Assembly (NCBI RefSeq): GCF_947501405.1
Contig: NZ_CANMVK010000002.1
Span: forward strand, 186,001 to 250,000
Length of the DNA: 64,000 nucleotides
From: an uncultured Hoeflea sp.
GTDB lineage: Bacteria > Pseudomonadota > Alphaproteobacteria > Rhizobiales > Rhizobiaceae
Direction of reading: 5' to 3'
Position numbers and translations under genes: made by a program. Positions 44,429 through 54,831 of this stretch are shown piece after piece. Position 1 is the stretch's first letter; each line of letters begins with the position of its first letter. Under the pieces are notes generated by a model that had not been told where the DNA came from, did no database searches, and saw nothing but the letters and a program-made list of their open reading frames with translations.

Positions 44429-45283
44429 ATGCGCACAGTCTATGTCAACGGAGCCTATGTGCCCGAAACCGAGGCCAAGGTTTCGGTGTTCGACCGGGCG
44501 TTCCTGTTTGGCGACGGGATCTACGAGGTGGCGTCGGTTCTGGGCGGCAAGCTTATCGATTTCCCCGCCCATGTTGCCCGGCTGCATCGCTCGGCCAATG
44601 AACTTGGAATGCGCTTTAACGTCAGCGATGAGGATATCCTGGCCATTCACCGCGAATTGATCGATCGCAACGGGGTCGAGGAGGGCGTTGTTTATCTGCA
44701 GATGACCCGGGGCGCCGTTGACCGTGATTTCCTGTTCGACACCGATAACCTTGAGCCGACGCTGGTGCTGTTCACCCAGACCCGCCCGCTGATCGACACA
44801 CCGGTCGCCCGCAACGGGCTCAAAATTGTCTCGATCCCCGATCTGCGCTGGGGCCGTTGTGACATCAAGACCGTGCAGTTGCTCTATCCGTCGCTGGGCA
44901 AGATGGAAGCAAAATCGCGTGGCGCCGACGACGCCTGGATGGTGCGTGACGGCGTGGTCACCGAAGGCACCTCCAACAATGCCTTCATCGTCACGAAAAA
45001 TGGCGCGATCGTCACGCGGCCGCTGTCGAACGAGATCCTTCCTGGCATCACCCGCGCGGCGTTGATGACCTACTCGGCGGCCAGCGGCACGCCGGTTGAA
45101 GAACGCGAATTCACCATCGAGGAAGCCCGCGACGCCGCCGAGGCCTTTATCACCTCGGCCTCGGTGTTTGTTGGTCCGGTGATTTCCATCGACGGCATCG
45201 AACTGTCGGGCGGCAAGCCCGGCCCGGTCACGCTGGGCCTGCGTCAGACCTATGTCGAGGAAAGCCTCAAACGCGCACTGTAA
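44429..45283 (+). CDS. dat: D-amino acid aminotransferase
   Basis: A 284-aa class IV PLP enzyme. Motifs: MRTVYVNGAYVPETEAKVSV, FDRAFLFGDGIYEVASVLGG, YLQMTRGAVDRDFLF with the Arg of D-amino acid transaminases, PLP Lys in SLGKMEAKSRGADDAWMV, TEGTSNNAFIVTKNG and LPGITRAALM. It exchanges D-Ala, D-Glu and related 2-oxoacids for peptidoglycan precursors or D-amino acid use. AAGGGGGTAG precedes ATG 44429. It diverges from the DegT gene. Confidence 0.9.
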   Translation: MRTVYVNGAYVPETEAKVSVFDRAFLFGDGIYEVASVLGGKLIDFPAHVARLHRSANELGMRFNVSDEDILAIHRELIDRNGVEEGVVYLQMTRGAVDRDFLFDTDNLEPTLVLFTQTRPLIDTPVARNGLKIVSIPDLRWGRCDIKTVQLLYPSLGKMEAKSRGADDAWMVRDGVVTEGTSNNAFIVTKNGAIVTRPLSNEILPGITRAALMTYSAASGTPVEEREFTIEEARDAAEAFITSASVFVGPVISIDGIELSGGKPGPVTLGLRQTYVEESLKRAL

Positions 45284-45315
45284 CCGTCCCCGTCTTCAGG
45301 ATGGACGAACCCGGC

Positions 45316-46104
45316 TCAGACCGATTTGATGGCCCCGCCGTCACAGCGGATCATCGAGCCGTTGATATAACTCGCCCGGCCGCTTACCAGAAACGCCGCG
45401 GCCGCCGCGAATTCTTCCACCGCGCCATAACGGCCGACGGGGATCTGGGCTTTTGCGGCACTGGCCACGTCCTCAAGGCTCTTGCCCGAACGTTTTGCGT
45501 TGGCGGCGTCGAGTTCCTTGAGCCGGTCGGTTTCGATCCGCCCGGGCAGCAGCATGTTGAAGGTCACGCCGTCGCCGGCGGTTTCGTTGGCCATGGATTT
45601 TGACCAGCCGACCAAGGTCGCGCGAAGCGCGTTCGACAGCCCCAGATTGGGGATTGGCTGGATGACGCCGGACGACGCAACGGTCAGCACCCGGCCCCAG
45701 CCCTGGGCCCGCATCCCCGGCAACAGCCGCGCGGTCAGATCCATCACCGACAGCACCATGATTTCGAACTGACGGTGAACCACCGAAAGATCGGCCTCGC
45801 TCATCGCGCCGGGCGGCGGCCCTCCGGTGTTGTTGACCAGAATGTCCAGCCCGCCGAATTCCTTGCCGATGGTCTTTTCCAGCATGGCCGGGGTGGATGT
45901 ATCGGACAGATCGGAAACCACGAACCGCGCCTGTCCCGCGCCGCGGTCGTTAATGGCGGCGCATGCGGCCTTCAGCCGGTCGCCGTCGCGGCCGGTGATC
46001 ATCACGTTGGCGCCTTCGGCGGCGATCGCTTCGGCGATGCCGAGCCCCAGCCCGCGCGACGACGCCAGCACCAGCGCCCGTTTTCCGCTCAATCCCAGAT
46101 CCAT
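45316..46104 (-). CDS. SDR-family protein with altered active site
   Basis: A 262-aa short-chain dehydrogenase/reductase fold starting [20 protein letters not shown], with [14 protein letters not shown] typical of the family. The catalytic Ser is present ([12 protein letters not shown]), but where Y-x-x-x-K is expected the sequence reads [15 protein letters not shown], so Tyr and Lys are replaced by Leu and Asn. The C-terminus [20 protein letters not shown] is a normal SDR end. The AGGGAAAGAGAG region precedes ATG 46104. It may bind nucleotide and act as a non-standard reductase or regulator. Confidence 0.85.
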   Translation of the reverse strand: MDLGLSGKRALVLASSRGLGLGIAEAIAAEGANVMITGRDGDRLKAACAAINDRGAGQARFVVSDLSDTSTPAMLEKTIGKEFGGLDILVNNTGGPPPGAMSEADLSVVHRQFEIMVLSVMDLTARLLPGMRAQGWGRVLTVASSGVIQPIPNLGLSNALRATLVGWSKSMANETAGDGVTFNMLLPGRIETDRLKELDAANAKRSGKSLEDVASAAKAQIPVGRYGAVEEFAAAAAFLVSGRASYINGSMIRCDGGAIKSV

Positions 46105-46225
46105 GCTCTCTTTCCCTCTGTACACATTGCCTGCTAAAGGCTTGGCCACTATCAGTTGCCGCCCGCCGCCAAAAGGTCAAGCCGTTACAGGCTGCGGGCG
46201 CGAGATCGACAAAGCGAGCCGCGAC

Positions 46226-47263
46226 GTGGACGAAATCACCATCCCCAGACCCGATGATTGGCATTTGCATTTGCGCGATGGCGCCATGCTGGAAGGCGTA
46301 TTGCCCTTTTCCGCGCGGGATTTCGCCCGCGCCATCATCATGCCCAATCTGGTGCCGCCGGTGGTGACCGGCGCCGATGCGCGCGCCTATCGCGACCGCA
46401 TCATGGCGGCTCTTCCCGAAGGGCTGGATTTTGCGCCCCTGATGACGCTCTATCTCACGGAAGGCACCGATCCCGATGACGTTGCCCGGGCCCATGCCTC
46501 GGGGCTGGTGACCGCCGTCAAGCTCTACCCGGCCGGCGCCACCACCAATTCCCACTCCGGCGTGCGTGATCTGGCCAAGGTCATGCCGGTGCTTGAAAAG
46601 ATGGCCGCCATCGGCATGCCGCTGTGCATCCACGGCGAGGTCACCGACCCGGAGGTCGACATTTTCGACCGCGAGGCGAGATTCATCGACACAGTGCTGG
46701 AGCCGCTGCGGGTCCGCATTCCCGAGCTTAAGATCACGCTCGAACACGTCACCACTTCAAATGGCGTCGATTACGTGATGACGGCCACTGATAATCTCGC
46801 TGCCAGCATCACCACTCATCACCTCATGATCAACCGCAACGCCATTCTGGCCGGCGGCATCAAGCCGCATTATTACTGCCTGCCTGTGGCCAAGCGCGAG
46901 AGCCACCGTTTGGCGTTGCGCAAGGCCGCGACTTCGGGGAACCCGCGCTTTTTCCTGGGCACCGATTCTGCCCCGCATGTGGATCCGCTCAAGGAATGTG
47001 CCTGCGGCTGCGCCGGCATCTTCACCGCCATCAACACCATGGCCTGCCTGGCGCATGTGTTTGAGGAAGAAAACGCACTCGACCGTCTGGCGCTGTTTGC
47101 GAGCCGCAACGGGCCTGCCTGGTACGGGATGCCGGTCAATGATGAGACCATGACCCTGCACCGCACTACAGCGCCCGCCGCCTGGCCTGAGCGGATCGAG
47201 ACCGGCGATGGACCGGTCACGGTGTTCGACCCGATGGTCCCCATCCACTGGGAAGTTGTCTGA
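46226..47263 (+). CDS. pyrC: Dihydroorotase, PyrC type
   Basis: A 345-aa zinc amidohydrolase of pyrimidine synthesis, cyclising carbamoyl-aspartate. Start GTG 46226 gives [20 protein letters not shown] with the H-x-H metal ligands; then [37 protein letters not shown] with the carbamylated Lys, [18 protein letters not shown] and [16 protein letters not shown] with the catalytic Asp. Length and motifs are those of E. coli-type PyrC. pyrE follows. Confidence 0.95.
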   Translation: MDEITIPRPDDWHLHLRDGAMLEGVLPFSARDFARAIIMPNLVPPVVTGADARAYRDRIMAALPEGLDFAPLMTLYLTEGTDPDDVARAHASGLVTAVKLYPAGATTNSHSGVRDLAKVMPVLEKMAAIGMPLCIHGEVTDPEVDIFDREARFIDTVLEPLRVRIPELKITLEHVTTSNGVDYVMTATDNLAASITTHHLMINRNAILAGGIKPHYYCLPVAKRESHRLALRKAATSGNPRFFLGTDSAPHVDPLKECACGCAGIFTAINTMACLAHVFEEENALDRLALFASRNGPAWYGMPVNDETMTLHRTTAPAAWPERIETGDGPVTVFDPMVPIHWEVV

Positions 47264-47369
47264 CAGCCTTTCAACACCGCGGAGAAGCTGGTATTCGGAT
47301 CGCCCGAAGCCGGACGCGGGCATCCATTCCGGCATCGAAGAATTCGCAAGCGGCGAGGGGCAAAGACCG

Positions 47370-48065
47370 ATGTTTTCCAACACCTTTCCCGGCGACGCGC
47401 TGATCGCCGAAACCGTCGCCAACATGCTGCTTGAGATCAAGGCGGTGCATTTTAACTCAGCGACGCCCTACAAGCTGTCATCGGGCATGATGAGCCCGGT
47501 CTATATCGATTGCCGCAAGCTGATTTCGTATCCGCGGGTGCGCGCGGCGGTGATGGATTTCGCCGCGTCGAAAATCCTGACCGATGCCGGATTCGAGCAG
47601 TTCGATTGCGTCGCCGGCGGCGAGACGGCGGGCATTCCCTTCGCGGCTTTTCTGGCCGAGCGCCTCGGCCTGCCGATGATCTATGTGCGCAAGAAACCCA
47701 AGGGCCACGGCCGCAACGCCCAGATCGAGGGCGATCTGCATGAGGGCTCCCGGGTTCTGGTGATCGAGGATCTGACCACCGCCGGCGGATCGATGTTCAA
47801 TTTCATCGACGCCATCCGCGCTGCCGGCTGCACCGTTGATCACGGCATCGCGCTGTTTTTCTACGGCATCTTCGACGAGGCCGAAGCACGGTTTGAAAAC
47901 GGCAAGGTCGATCTGCACTATCTCGCCACCTGGCGCGATGTGCTGGCCGCGGCGCGGCGCAAGAAGGCTTTCGACGTTGCGACGCTCGCCTCGGTCGAAG
48001 CCTTTCTGGACGCGCCGCTCAAATGGTCGGCCGATCATGGCGGCGTCTCTGAATTGCCGTCCTGA
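47370..48065 (+). CDS. pyrE: Orotate phosphoribosyltransferase
   Basis: A 231-aa enzyme converting orotate plus PRPP to OMP. Motifs: [59 protein letters not shown] (flexible catalytic loop), and the PRPP site [26 protein letters not shown] precedes ATG 47370. It follows pyrC by about 100 bases and is probably in the same operon, with fructokinase 38 bases downstream. Confidence 0.95.
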   Translation: MFSNTFPGDALIAETVANMLLEIKAVHFNSATPYKLSSGMMSPVYIDCRKLISYPRVRAAVMDFAASKILTDAGFEQFDCVAGGETAGIPFAAFLAERLGLPMIYVRKKPKGHGRNAQIEGDLHEGSRVLVIEDLTTAGGSMFNFIDAIRAAGCTVDHGIALFFYGIFDEAEARFENGKVDLHYLATWRDVLAAARRKKAFDVATLASVEAFLDAPLKWSADHGGVSELPS

Positions 48066-48103
48066 GGACGGTTGCGGCGAAGACTGGGGAAGGAATACAC
48101 GGG

Positions 48104-49027
48104 ATGATCATCTGTTGCGGCGAAGCCCTGATCGACATGCTGCCGCGGACCTCGACCGAAGGCGAGGACGCGTTTGCGCCCTATGCCGGCGGTTCGGTGT
48201 TCAACACCGCGCTGGCGCTGGGCCGGCTCGGAATGAAAACCGGATTTTTCACCGGTCTGTCGAGCGACATGTTCGGCGACATCTTGCGCCAGGCGTTGAC
48301 CGACAGCCGGGTCGATCACAGCTATTGCGCCACGCTTGACCTGCACACCACCCTGGCCTTCGTGCGACTGGTCAATGGTCAGGCGAGCTATGCATTCTTT
48401 GATGAAAACACAGCGGGACGGATGATTACCGAAGCGCATCTGCCGGTGCTTGGCGGCGATGTCGAAGCGCTGCATTTCGGCGCCATCAGCCTGATCCCTG
48501 ATCCGTGCGGCGCGACTTACGAAAGCCTGATGCGACGCGAATGCGAAACCCGCGTGATCTCGCTCGATCCCAACATCCGTCCCGGTTTCATTACCGATGC
48601 GGCGGCCCACCGGGCGCGCATCGACCGGATGATCGCCATGAGCGACATCGTCAAGATGTCGGATGAGGATCTGGAATGGTTCGGCATGGACGATATGGAA
48701 ACTGCGGCGCGGATCTGGCTGGAGCAGGGCCCGAGCCTGGTGGTCTTCACCCGCGGCGCAAAGGGCGCCATCGGCTTTTCGCGTTCCGAGCGGATCGAGG
48801 TCGATGGCGAACCGGTCACCGTGGCCGACACGGTGGGCGCAGGCGACACCTTCAATGCCGGCATCCTGGCATCGCTGAAGCGCGACGGGGTGCTCAGCAA
48901 GCCGGCAATCCGGGCGCTGTCCGCCGATGCGATCGGCAATGCGTTGCGGCTTGGCGCAAAGGCCGCCGCGGTCACCGTGTCGCGTCCAGGTGCGAACCCG
49001 CCCTGGGCCGAAGAAATCGGTTTTTAG
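48104..49027 (+). CDS. frk: Fructokinase-like PfkB-family sugar kinase
   Basis: A 307-aa ribokinase-fold kinase. N-terminal MIICCGEALIDMLPR, the substrate-side YAGGSVFNTALALGRLG, RPGFITDAAAHRARIDRMIA, and the PfkB signature DTVGAGDTFNAGILASL with its catalytic Asp. The most likely reaction is fructose to fructose 6-phosphate, consistent with pgi just downstream in opposite direction, but 2-keto-gluconate or other sugars cannot be excluded. Confidence 0.88.
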   Translation: MIICCGEALIDMLPRTSTEGEDAFAPYAGGSVFNTALALGRLGMKTGFFTGLSSDMFGDILRQALTDSRVDHSYCATLDLHTTLAFVRLVNGQASYAFFDENTAGRMITEAHLPVLGGDVEALHFGAISLIPDPCGATYESLMRRECETRVISLDPNIRPGFITDAAAHRARIDRMIAMSDIVKMSDEDLEWFGMDDMETAARIWLEQGPSLVVFTRGAKGAIGFSRSERIEVDGEPVTVADTVGAGDTFNAGILASLKRDGVLSKPAIRALSADAIGNALRLGAKAAAVTVSRPGANPPWAEEIGF

Positions 49028-49061
49028 GCGAACCGGCGCTGCTACGGGCCGAGATCACGGA

Positions 49062-50705
49062 TCAGGCTTCGCCGCGCATTTCTCGGATTGTGCGGGCAAG
49101 CGCCAGGGTCGAGCCGTCATGGCCTTCGCCATTGTCCGCGCCCTGGACCACCGGCAGCAGCGCTGTGGCCAGTTCCTTGCCGAGCTCCACGCCCCATTGA
49201 TCGAAGGCGTTGATGCCGAAGATTGCCGCCTCGACGAACACGCGGTGCTCGTAAAGGGCGATCAGCCGCCCCAAGGCCGCTGGCGTCAGTTTTTCGTAAA
49301 CCAGCTTGATCGAGGGTCTGTTGCCGGGAAACGTCTTATGAGGTGCCAGCCGGTCAGCCTCAGCCTCCGATGCGCCGCCGGCAACAAGTTGCGCATGCGC
49401 CTCGACCCGGGTGCGGCCACGCATCAGTGCTTCCGATTGCGCCAGGCAATTGGCGATCAGCAATTGATGCTGATGCGCCAGATCCGCTTCATGGCCCTTG
49501 GCGGCGATCATGAATTCCACCGGGATCACATCGGTTCCCTGATGCAACAACTGGAAAAACGCGTGCTGACCATTGGTGCCCGGCTCGCCCCAGACGATTG
49601 GGCCGGAGACGGATTCAAGCGTATCGCCGTCGATGCTCACCGACTTGCCGTTCGATTCCATGTCGAGTTGCTGCAGATAGGCGGGGAAGCGGCTGAGCCG
49701 CTGGTCATAGGGGATGATCGCCCGGCTGGGATAGCCACACACCAGCCGGTGCCAGACGCCGATGAGGCCCAGCAGCATGGGTAGGTTTTCGCGCTTGGGG
49801 GCCTCACGGAAATGATCATCCATGGCCCGTGCGCCGGCGAGGAAGTCGCCGAACGACTCTTTGCCGATGGCGATCATCAGCGGCAGGCCGATTGCCGACC
49901 AGAGCGAATAGCGCCCGCCGACCCAATCCCAGAATCCGAACACGCGGTTCTTGTCGAGCCCGAAATCGGCCACCTTGTCGAGCGCAGTGGACACCGCGGC
50001 GAAGTGGTGCGCCACCGCGTCTTCGCCGAGTTTCGCGACGATGAACCGCCGCGCCGTTTCGGCGTTGGTCATGGTCTCAATGGTGGTGAAGGTCTTCGAG
50101 GCGACGATGATCAGCGTGGTCTCGGGGTCAAGGCCCGACAGCGTATCGGCAATATGTGCGCCATCGACATTGGAGACGAAATGCAGGCGCGGACCGTCGT
50201 GATAGGGCGTAAGCGCCAGCGTCGCCATCACCGGGCCGAGATCGGAGCCGCCAATACCGATATTGACCACATCGGTGAAGACTTGCCCGGTCGCGCCGCG
50301 GATTGTTCCGTCGCGAACGCCGTCGGAGAACACACCCATCGCATCGAGCACCGCGTGCACGCCCGGCACCACGTTTTCCCCGTCGACCCTTATGTCGGCG
50401 TCGCCGGCTGCGCGCAGCGCCGTGTGCAGCACCGCCCGGCCTTCGGTCGTGTTGATGGCTTCGCCCGCGAACATTTGGTCGCGTTTGCTCTCGACCCCGG
50501 CGCTGTCGGCGAGCGCCACGAGCAAGTCCATGGTCTCGTCCGTCACCGCGCATTTGGAATAGTCCATCAACAGATCGCCGAGCCCCGCGGTGTAGCGCTG
50601 GGCGCGGGCGGGATCCGCTTGGAACGCGGCGCGCATGTCATCCAACGTGGCCGTGTCGCGGTGGGATTTGAGCCGGGACAGGGCGGAGCGGGTTTGTGGG
50701 GTCAC
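49062..50705 (-). CDS. pgi: Glucose-6-phosphate isomerase
   Basis: A 547-aa enzyme interconverting glucose 6-phosphate and fructose 6-phosphate. Motifs: [75 protein letters not shown] and [20 protein letters not shown]. Start GTG 50705 is supported by AGGAGG 8 bases upstream. It converges with the fructokinase gene, separated by 34 bases. Confidence 0.95.
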   Translation of the reverse strand: MTPQTRSALSRLKSHRDTATLDDMRAAFQADPARAQRYTAGLGDLLMDYSKCAVTDETMDLLVALADSAGVESKRDQMFAGEAINTTEGRAVLHTALRAAGDADIRVDGENVVPGVHAVLDAMGVFSDGVRDGTIRGATGQVFTDVVNIGIGGSDLGPVMATLALTPYHDGPRLHFVSNVDGAHIADTLSGLDPETTLIIVASKTFTTIETMTNAETARRFIVAKLGEDAVAHHFAAVSTALDKVADFGLDKNRVFGFWDWVGGRYSLWSAIGLPLMIAIGKESFGDFLAGARAMDDHFREAPKRENLPMLLGLIGVWHRLVCGYPSRAIIPYDQRLSRFPAYLQQLDMESNGKSVSIDGDTLESVSGPIVWGEPGTNGQHAFFQLLHQGTDVIPVEFMIAAKGHEADLAHQHQLLIANCLAQSEALMRGRTRVEAHAQLVAGGASEAEADRLAPHKTFPGNRPSIKLVYEKLTPAALGRLIALYEHRVFVEAAIFGINAFDQWGVELGKELATALLPVVQGADNGEGHDGSTLALARTIREMRGEA

Positions 50706-50808
50706 CGGGAAGCCTCCTGATAGAATGCGTCCCACCTATGCGGCGCGGCCCGCCGGAAATCAAGTTTCCGCGGGCCGCGACTGGATCGATGATGGCAGGC
50801 TTTTGCGC

Positions 50809-52494
50809 TCAGTCGCGCAATTCCCGGCGCAGGATTTTGCCGACATTGGTTTTTGGCAGGTCATCCTTGAAGATGATGGTCTTGGGCCGCTTGTAGTTGG
50901 TCAGGCCCTTGGCGCAATGGGCCTTGACGTCCTCTTCGGTCAGGCTCGGATCCTTGCGCACCACAAACAGCTTCACCGCTTCGCCCGAATGCTCGTCGGG
51001 CATGGCGACAGCGGCCGCCTCGGTGATGCCGGGATGTTCCACCGCCACTTCCTCGACCTCGTTGGGGTAGACGTTGAAGCCCGACACCAGGATCATGTCC
51101 TTCTTGCGGTCGACGATCTTTGTGTAGCCGCGTTCGTCCATGAACCCCATATCGCCGGAACGGAAATAGCCGTCGGCGGACATGACGTTGGCCGTCTCGT
51201 CGGGCCGGTTCCAGTAGCCGGTCATCACCTGCGGACCCTTGATGCAGATCTCGCCAACCTCGCCCAGCGGCAGCGCGTTGCCGTCCTCGTCGCGAATGTC
51301 GATATAGGTCGATGGCAGCGGCAGCCCGATGGTGCCGGAGAATTCGTCGGCGTCAAAGCGATTGGCGGTCGCCACCGGCGATGTTTCCGACAGTCCGTAA
51401 CCCTCGGAGATCACGCAGCCGGTCATCTCCTTCCAGCGCTCGGCCACCGGTCGCTGCACCGCCATGCCGCCGCCCAGCGTCAGCAGCAGCGGCTTGAAGT
51501 TCAGCTTCTGGAACTCCTCGTTGTTGAGCATCGCATTAAACAGCGTGTTGAGCCCCGGAAACACGTTGAACTCGTATTTGCCCAGTTCCTTGACGAAGCC
51601 CGGAATATCCCGCGGGTTGGGAATAAGGATGTTGTGCGCACCCTGCGCCATGCCCATCAGCGCGTTCACGGTGAGCGCGAAGATGTGATAGAGCGGCAAG
51701 GCACAGACGTAGACCAGCGGTTTTTCCGGCTTGGCTTTCCGCAGAAAGGCTGCCGCCAGCCACAGATCATTCTGCGCGGCGTTCGACAAGACGTTGGAAT
51801 TGGTCAGCGTCGCGCCCTTGGAAACGCCAGTGGTGCCACCGGTATATTGCAAAAACGCCACATCTTCGGGCTGGGAGTTGCCCGGCTTGAGGGTCTTGCC
51901 TTCGCCGGCCGAAAGCGCCGACTTGAAACTGACATGGCCGGGCAGGGACCAGGCCGGAACCATCTTCTTGACCTTGCGGACCACGAAATTGACCAGATGG
52001 CCCTTCAGGCCCAGCAGATCGCCCATGGTTGCCACGCACACATGCTTGACATTGGTGTTGGCGATCACCTGCTCGAGCGTCACGGCGAAGTTTTCCAGGA
52101 TGATGATGGCCTTCGCACCCGAATCCTTGAGCTGGTGTTCGAGCTCCCGCGGCGTGTAGAGCGGATTGACATTGACCACCGCATAGCCCGCGCGCAGCAC
52201 AGCGGCCATGGCCACCGGCATCTGCAGGACATTGGGTAGCATCAGCGCCACCCGGTCGCCCTTTTCCAGCCCCAGCGATTGCAGCCAGGCGCCGATCCGG
52301 GCCGAAAGCTGCTCCATCTCCGCGTAGGTGATGGTCTTGCCCATGCAGGTGAAGGCGGAATGATTGGCATAGCGCTGGAAGGAATCCTCAATCAGCGCCG
52401 CCACCGATTGATGGGCCAGCGGTGCGATATCTGCGGGCGTGTTGGGCGGGTAGGATTGCAGCCAGATGCGATCAGCGGCGGCAGTGTTGGTCAT
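50809..52494 (-). CDS. fadD: Long-chain fatty acyl-CoA ligase
   Basis: A 561-aa ANL-superfamily enzyme that activates fatty acids with ATP and CoA. Motifs: FLQYTGGTTGVSKGATLTN (P-loop), SEGYGLSETSPVA, GYFRSGDMGFMDERGYTKIV, DRKKDMILVSGFNVYPNEVE, and the C-terminal Lys in LPKTNVGKILRRELRD. Length is that of FadD. A possible ACGT-type operator lies 124 bases upstream. Single-gene unit. Confidence 0.93.
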   Translation of the reverse strand: MTNTAAADRIWLQSYPPNTPADIAPLAHQSVAALIEDSFQRYANHSAFTCMGKTITYAEMEQLSARIGAWLQSLGLEKGDRVALMLPNVLQMPVAMAAVLRAGYAVVNVNPLYTPRELEHQLKDSGAKAIIILENFAVTLEQVIANTNVKHVCVATMGDLLGLKGHLVNFVVRKVKKMVPAWSLPGHVSFKSALSAGEGKTLKPGNSQPEDVAFLQYTGGTTGVSKGATLTNSNVLSNAAQNDLWLAAAFLRKAKPEKPLVYVCALPLYHIFALTVNALMGMAQGAHNILIPNPRDIPGFVKELGKYEFNVFPGLNTLFNAMLNNEEFQKLNFKPLLLTLGGGMAVQRPVAERWKEMTGCVISEGYGLSETSPVATANRFDADEFSGTIGLPLPSTYIDIRDEDGNALPLGEVGEICIKGPQVMTGYWNRPDETANVMSADGYFRSGDMGFMDERGYTKIVDRKKDMILVSGFNVYPNEVEEVAVEHPGITEAAAVAMPDEHSGEAVKLFVVRKDPSLTEEDVKAHCAKGLTNYKRPKTIIFKDDLPKTNVGKILRRELRD

Positions 52495-52794
52495 GATGTC
52501 TCTCCCTCAACTTGTCCGGATGCGCGCCTCCGATGATGACGACGCCAGGCTCCTCATCCCTCAATCCGGTTATACCAAAGATTTAGAGGCGTGCTGCGCG
52601 CGATGCAATGCCTTCCCTTGACGTAAACGTAACATTTTACCCGAAAAATCGCGCAGATCGTGTATTCGCAACGTCTTTCACCCGCTCGCGGCCCATTGGC
52701 GCCCTGCGATTGACCACAATTGATTGCGCTGACGCGCGTGCCTTGCCCGCCCGCGTTGGGGTTGCTAACGCTGTCCGCATTAAGGGAGCGCGAT
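52495..52794. promoter_or_regulatory. fadD upstream region with an ACGT-type site
   Basis: TTGACGTAAACGTAA (52618-52632) contains two ACGT units spaced by AA, as in the palindrome before the nitronate monooxygenase gene at 15678-15701. It is a weaker dyad. No other feature is seen in these 300 bases separating fadD from the divergent dehydrogenase gene. Confidence 0.4.
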
Positions 52795-53742
52795 ATGATG
52801 CAGACAAAAGCCCCGGTATCTCTGGGTCTCGCCGGGCTCGGCAAGATTGCCCGCGACGAGCATATCCCCTCGATCGGCCGCACCGGCGGGTTCGTGCTCG
52901 ACGCCACGGCCAGCCGCAATGCCAGTCTCGAGGGCGTTGCAGCCTATTCCGGGCTTGAGCAAATGCTTGCAGGGGAGCCGGACATCGCGGCGGTGGCGCT
53001 GTGCACGCCGCCCCAGGTGCGCTTTGCGATGGCGCAGGCCGCCCTTGCGGCGGGCAAGCATGTGCTTCTCGAAAAGCCGCCCGGCGTCACCCTGTCGGAA
53101 GTCCATGAGCTCGAACGCCTGGCCCTAAACGCCGGGGTGACGCTTTATGCCACCTGGCATTCGCGTCACGCGGCGTGCGTCGATACGGCCCGCCGATGGC
53201 TTGATGGCCGCACGATCACCGGCGGCCAGATCACGTGGAAAGAAGATGTGACCCACTGGCATCCTGGTCAGGACTGGATCTGGGAGCCCGGCGGCATGGG
53301 CGTGTTCGATCCGGGTATCAACGCGCTGTCGATCCTGACCGAGGTTCTGCCTTGCTCAGTCCGGCTGGTCCGCTCCCGGCTCGAGGTTCCCGCCAACCGC
53401 AGCCAGCCGATTGCCGCACAATTGCGGTTTGAAACCACCGCAGGCGCGCCCATTGAGGCCGATTTCGACTGGCGGCAGAAAGGCGAACAGATCTGGACCA
53501 TTCGCATCGAAACCGATGCGGGCATCGTCACCCTGTCGGAAGGCGGCGCCCGTATTGCTTTTGCGGGCGACCCCGGCCTGCCGTTCGAAGATGACGGCGC
53601 AAGCGAATATGACCGGATCTACCGCCGCTTCGCGGGCTTGATTGAAAAGGGCGCAAGCGATGTCGACCTTGCGCCGTTCCGCCACGTCGCCGATGCGTAC
53701 ATGCTCGCCGATGTGACAAGCGTCGCAGCCTTCGAGGAATGA
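52795..53742 (+). CDS. D-galactose/L-arabinose 1-dehydrogenase-like (Gfo/Idh/MocA)
   Basis: A 315-aa NAD(P)-dependent oxidoreductase. N-terminal LGLAGLGKIARDEHIPSIG (nucleotide fold), AAVALCTPPQVRFAMAQAAL, GKHVLLEKPPGVTLSEVHEL with the catalytic Lys of EKP, and WIWEPGGMGVFDPGINALS with the Asp/His region. This set fits bacterial aldose 1-dehydrogenases that oxidise D-galactose or L-arabinose to lactones. No other sugar-catabolic genes are adjacent, so the substrate is inferred. GGGAG lies upstream of ATG 52795. Confidence 0.8.
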   Translation: MMQTKAPVSLGLAGLGKIARDEHIPSIGRTGGFVLDATASRNASLEGVAAYSGLEQMLAGEPDIAAVALCTPPQVRFAMAQAALAAGKHVLLEKPPGVTLSEVHELERLALNAGVTLYATWHSRHAACVDTARRWLDGRTITGGQITWKEDVTHWHPGQDWIWEPGGMGVFDPGINALSILTEVLPCSVRLVRSRLEVPANRSQPIAAQLRFETTAGAPIEADFDWRQKGEQIWTIRIETDAGIVTLSEGGARIAFAGDPGLPFEDDGASEYDRIYRRFAGLIEKGASDVDLAPFRHVADAYMLADVTSVAAFEE

Positions 53743-53794
53743 CACCGGCCTGGCCACGGCTCGGGCCGGGAAGTAGACGCCTCAGTCTTCGGCC

Positions 53795-54679
53795 TCAGTC
53801 TTCGAAGGTGCCCGGGCCCTGCCGGACGATCGACCGGTCGATCTCGCCGATTGCCGCCTCATCCTTGCCGCTATAGGGCAGGGCGCTCAGCATGGTGCGG
53901 ATCACATTGATCCGCGCCCGGCGCTTGTCGTTGGAGCGCACCACCGTCCAGGGCGCATGATCGGAATGGGTCGCAGCCAGCATCAGGTCGCGCTTTTCGG
54001 TGTATTCGTCCCATTTGTTCAGGCTGGCGATGTCCATTGGCGATAGTTTCCAGGACTTGAGCCTGGAATGCCGGCGGTCATGAAACCGCTTGAGCTGCAT
54101 CTCCTGGCCGATATTGAGCCAGAATTTGAACAGATGAATGCCGGCCTTGACGGGCATCCGTTCGAAATGCGGCGTCTCTTCGAGAAAATGCTGGTGCTGA
54201 TCGGGCGTGCAGAACCCCATCACCGGCTCCACGCCGGCGCGGTTGTACCAGGAACGGTCAAACAGCACGAACTCGCCTGAAGTCGGAAAATGATCGACAT
54301 AGCGCTGGTAGTACCATTGCCCGCGCTCGGTCTCGGTCGGTTTGGGCAGCGCCACGATCCGCGCCGAGCGCGGGTTCATATAGGCCCGCGTAGCCCCGAT
54401 CGAGCCGCCCTTGCCGGCGGCGTCGCGGCCTTCGAACACGGCGATGACGCGATTGTCCGTATCCCCTAGCCAGGATTGCACCTTGACCAGTTCCACCTGC
54501 AAAGCTTCGAGCGTCTTCTCATAGAGCTTGCGCTTGAGCTTTTTGTCATAGGGATAGCTGTCCGAGGAAAACGCGCCATCCGCCACCCAGTCGGGCAAGA
54601 CCGGATCGTCGATATCAAACGAGCGCCGCTCTCCGTCAATCTTCAACTCGACAGCCCGGTTGGCTTGTTGTTCGCTCAT
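53795..54679 (-). CDS. ppk2: Polyphosphate kinase 2 (class I), second copy
   Basis: A 294-aa PPK2. P-loop [20 protein letters not shown], lid [37 protein letters not shown] and [20 protein letters not shown]. It is clearly related to the protein at 8199-9212 but with a shorter N-terminus and different details, so a separate paralogue. GGAGGAG precedes the ATG. It is divergent from phoR; location beside the pho regulon suggests a link of polyphosphate to phosphate supply. Confidence 0.93.
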   Translation of the reverse strand: MSEQQANRAVELKIDGERRSFDIDDPVLPDWVADGAFSSDSYPYDKKLKRKLYEKTLEALQVELVKVQSWLGDTDNRVIAVFEGRDAAGKGGSIGATRAYMNPRSARIVALPKPTETERGQWYYQRYVDHFPTSGEFVLFDRSWYNRAGVEPVMGFCTPDQHQHFLEETPHFERMPVKAGIHLFKFWLNIGQEMQLKRFHDRRHSRLKSWKLSPMDIASLNKWDEYTEKRDLMLAATHSDHAPWTVVRSNDKRRARINVIRTMLSALPYSGKDEAAIGEIDRSIVRQGPGTFED

Positions 54680-54831
54680 AACGCTGTACTCCTCCGCTGG
54701 CTCTCCCGCAGCAGACGCGGGAGCCTTGTCATTATATGCGAAAGGGCCACATCGTCATTGCGATTTCAAGCAGCCGGGTTAAACAAGCTGTCATTGCGGC
54801 CGGATCGGGTGCCGCGAATGAGGCGAGAATC

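Noticed and set aside
50635-52239. Long plus-strand open frame (534 codons)
   Set aside because: Antisense to fadD and without recognisable domains.
54720-54810. Possible Pho box before phoR (TTGTCAT and CTGTCAT elements)
   Set aside because: Individual heptamers occur but not with the 11-base spacing needed for a PhoB site.
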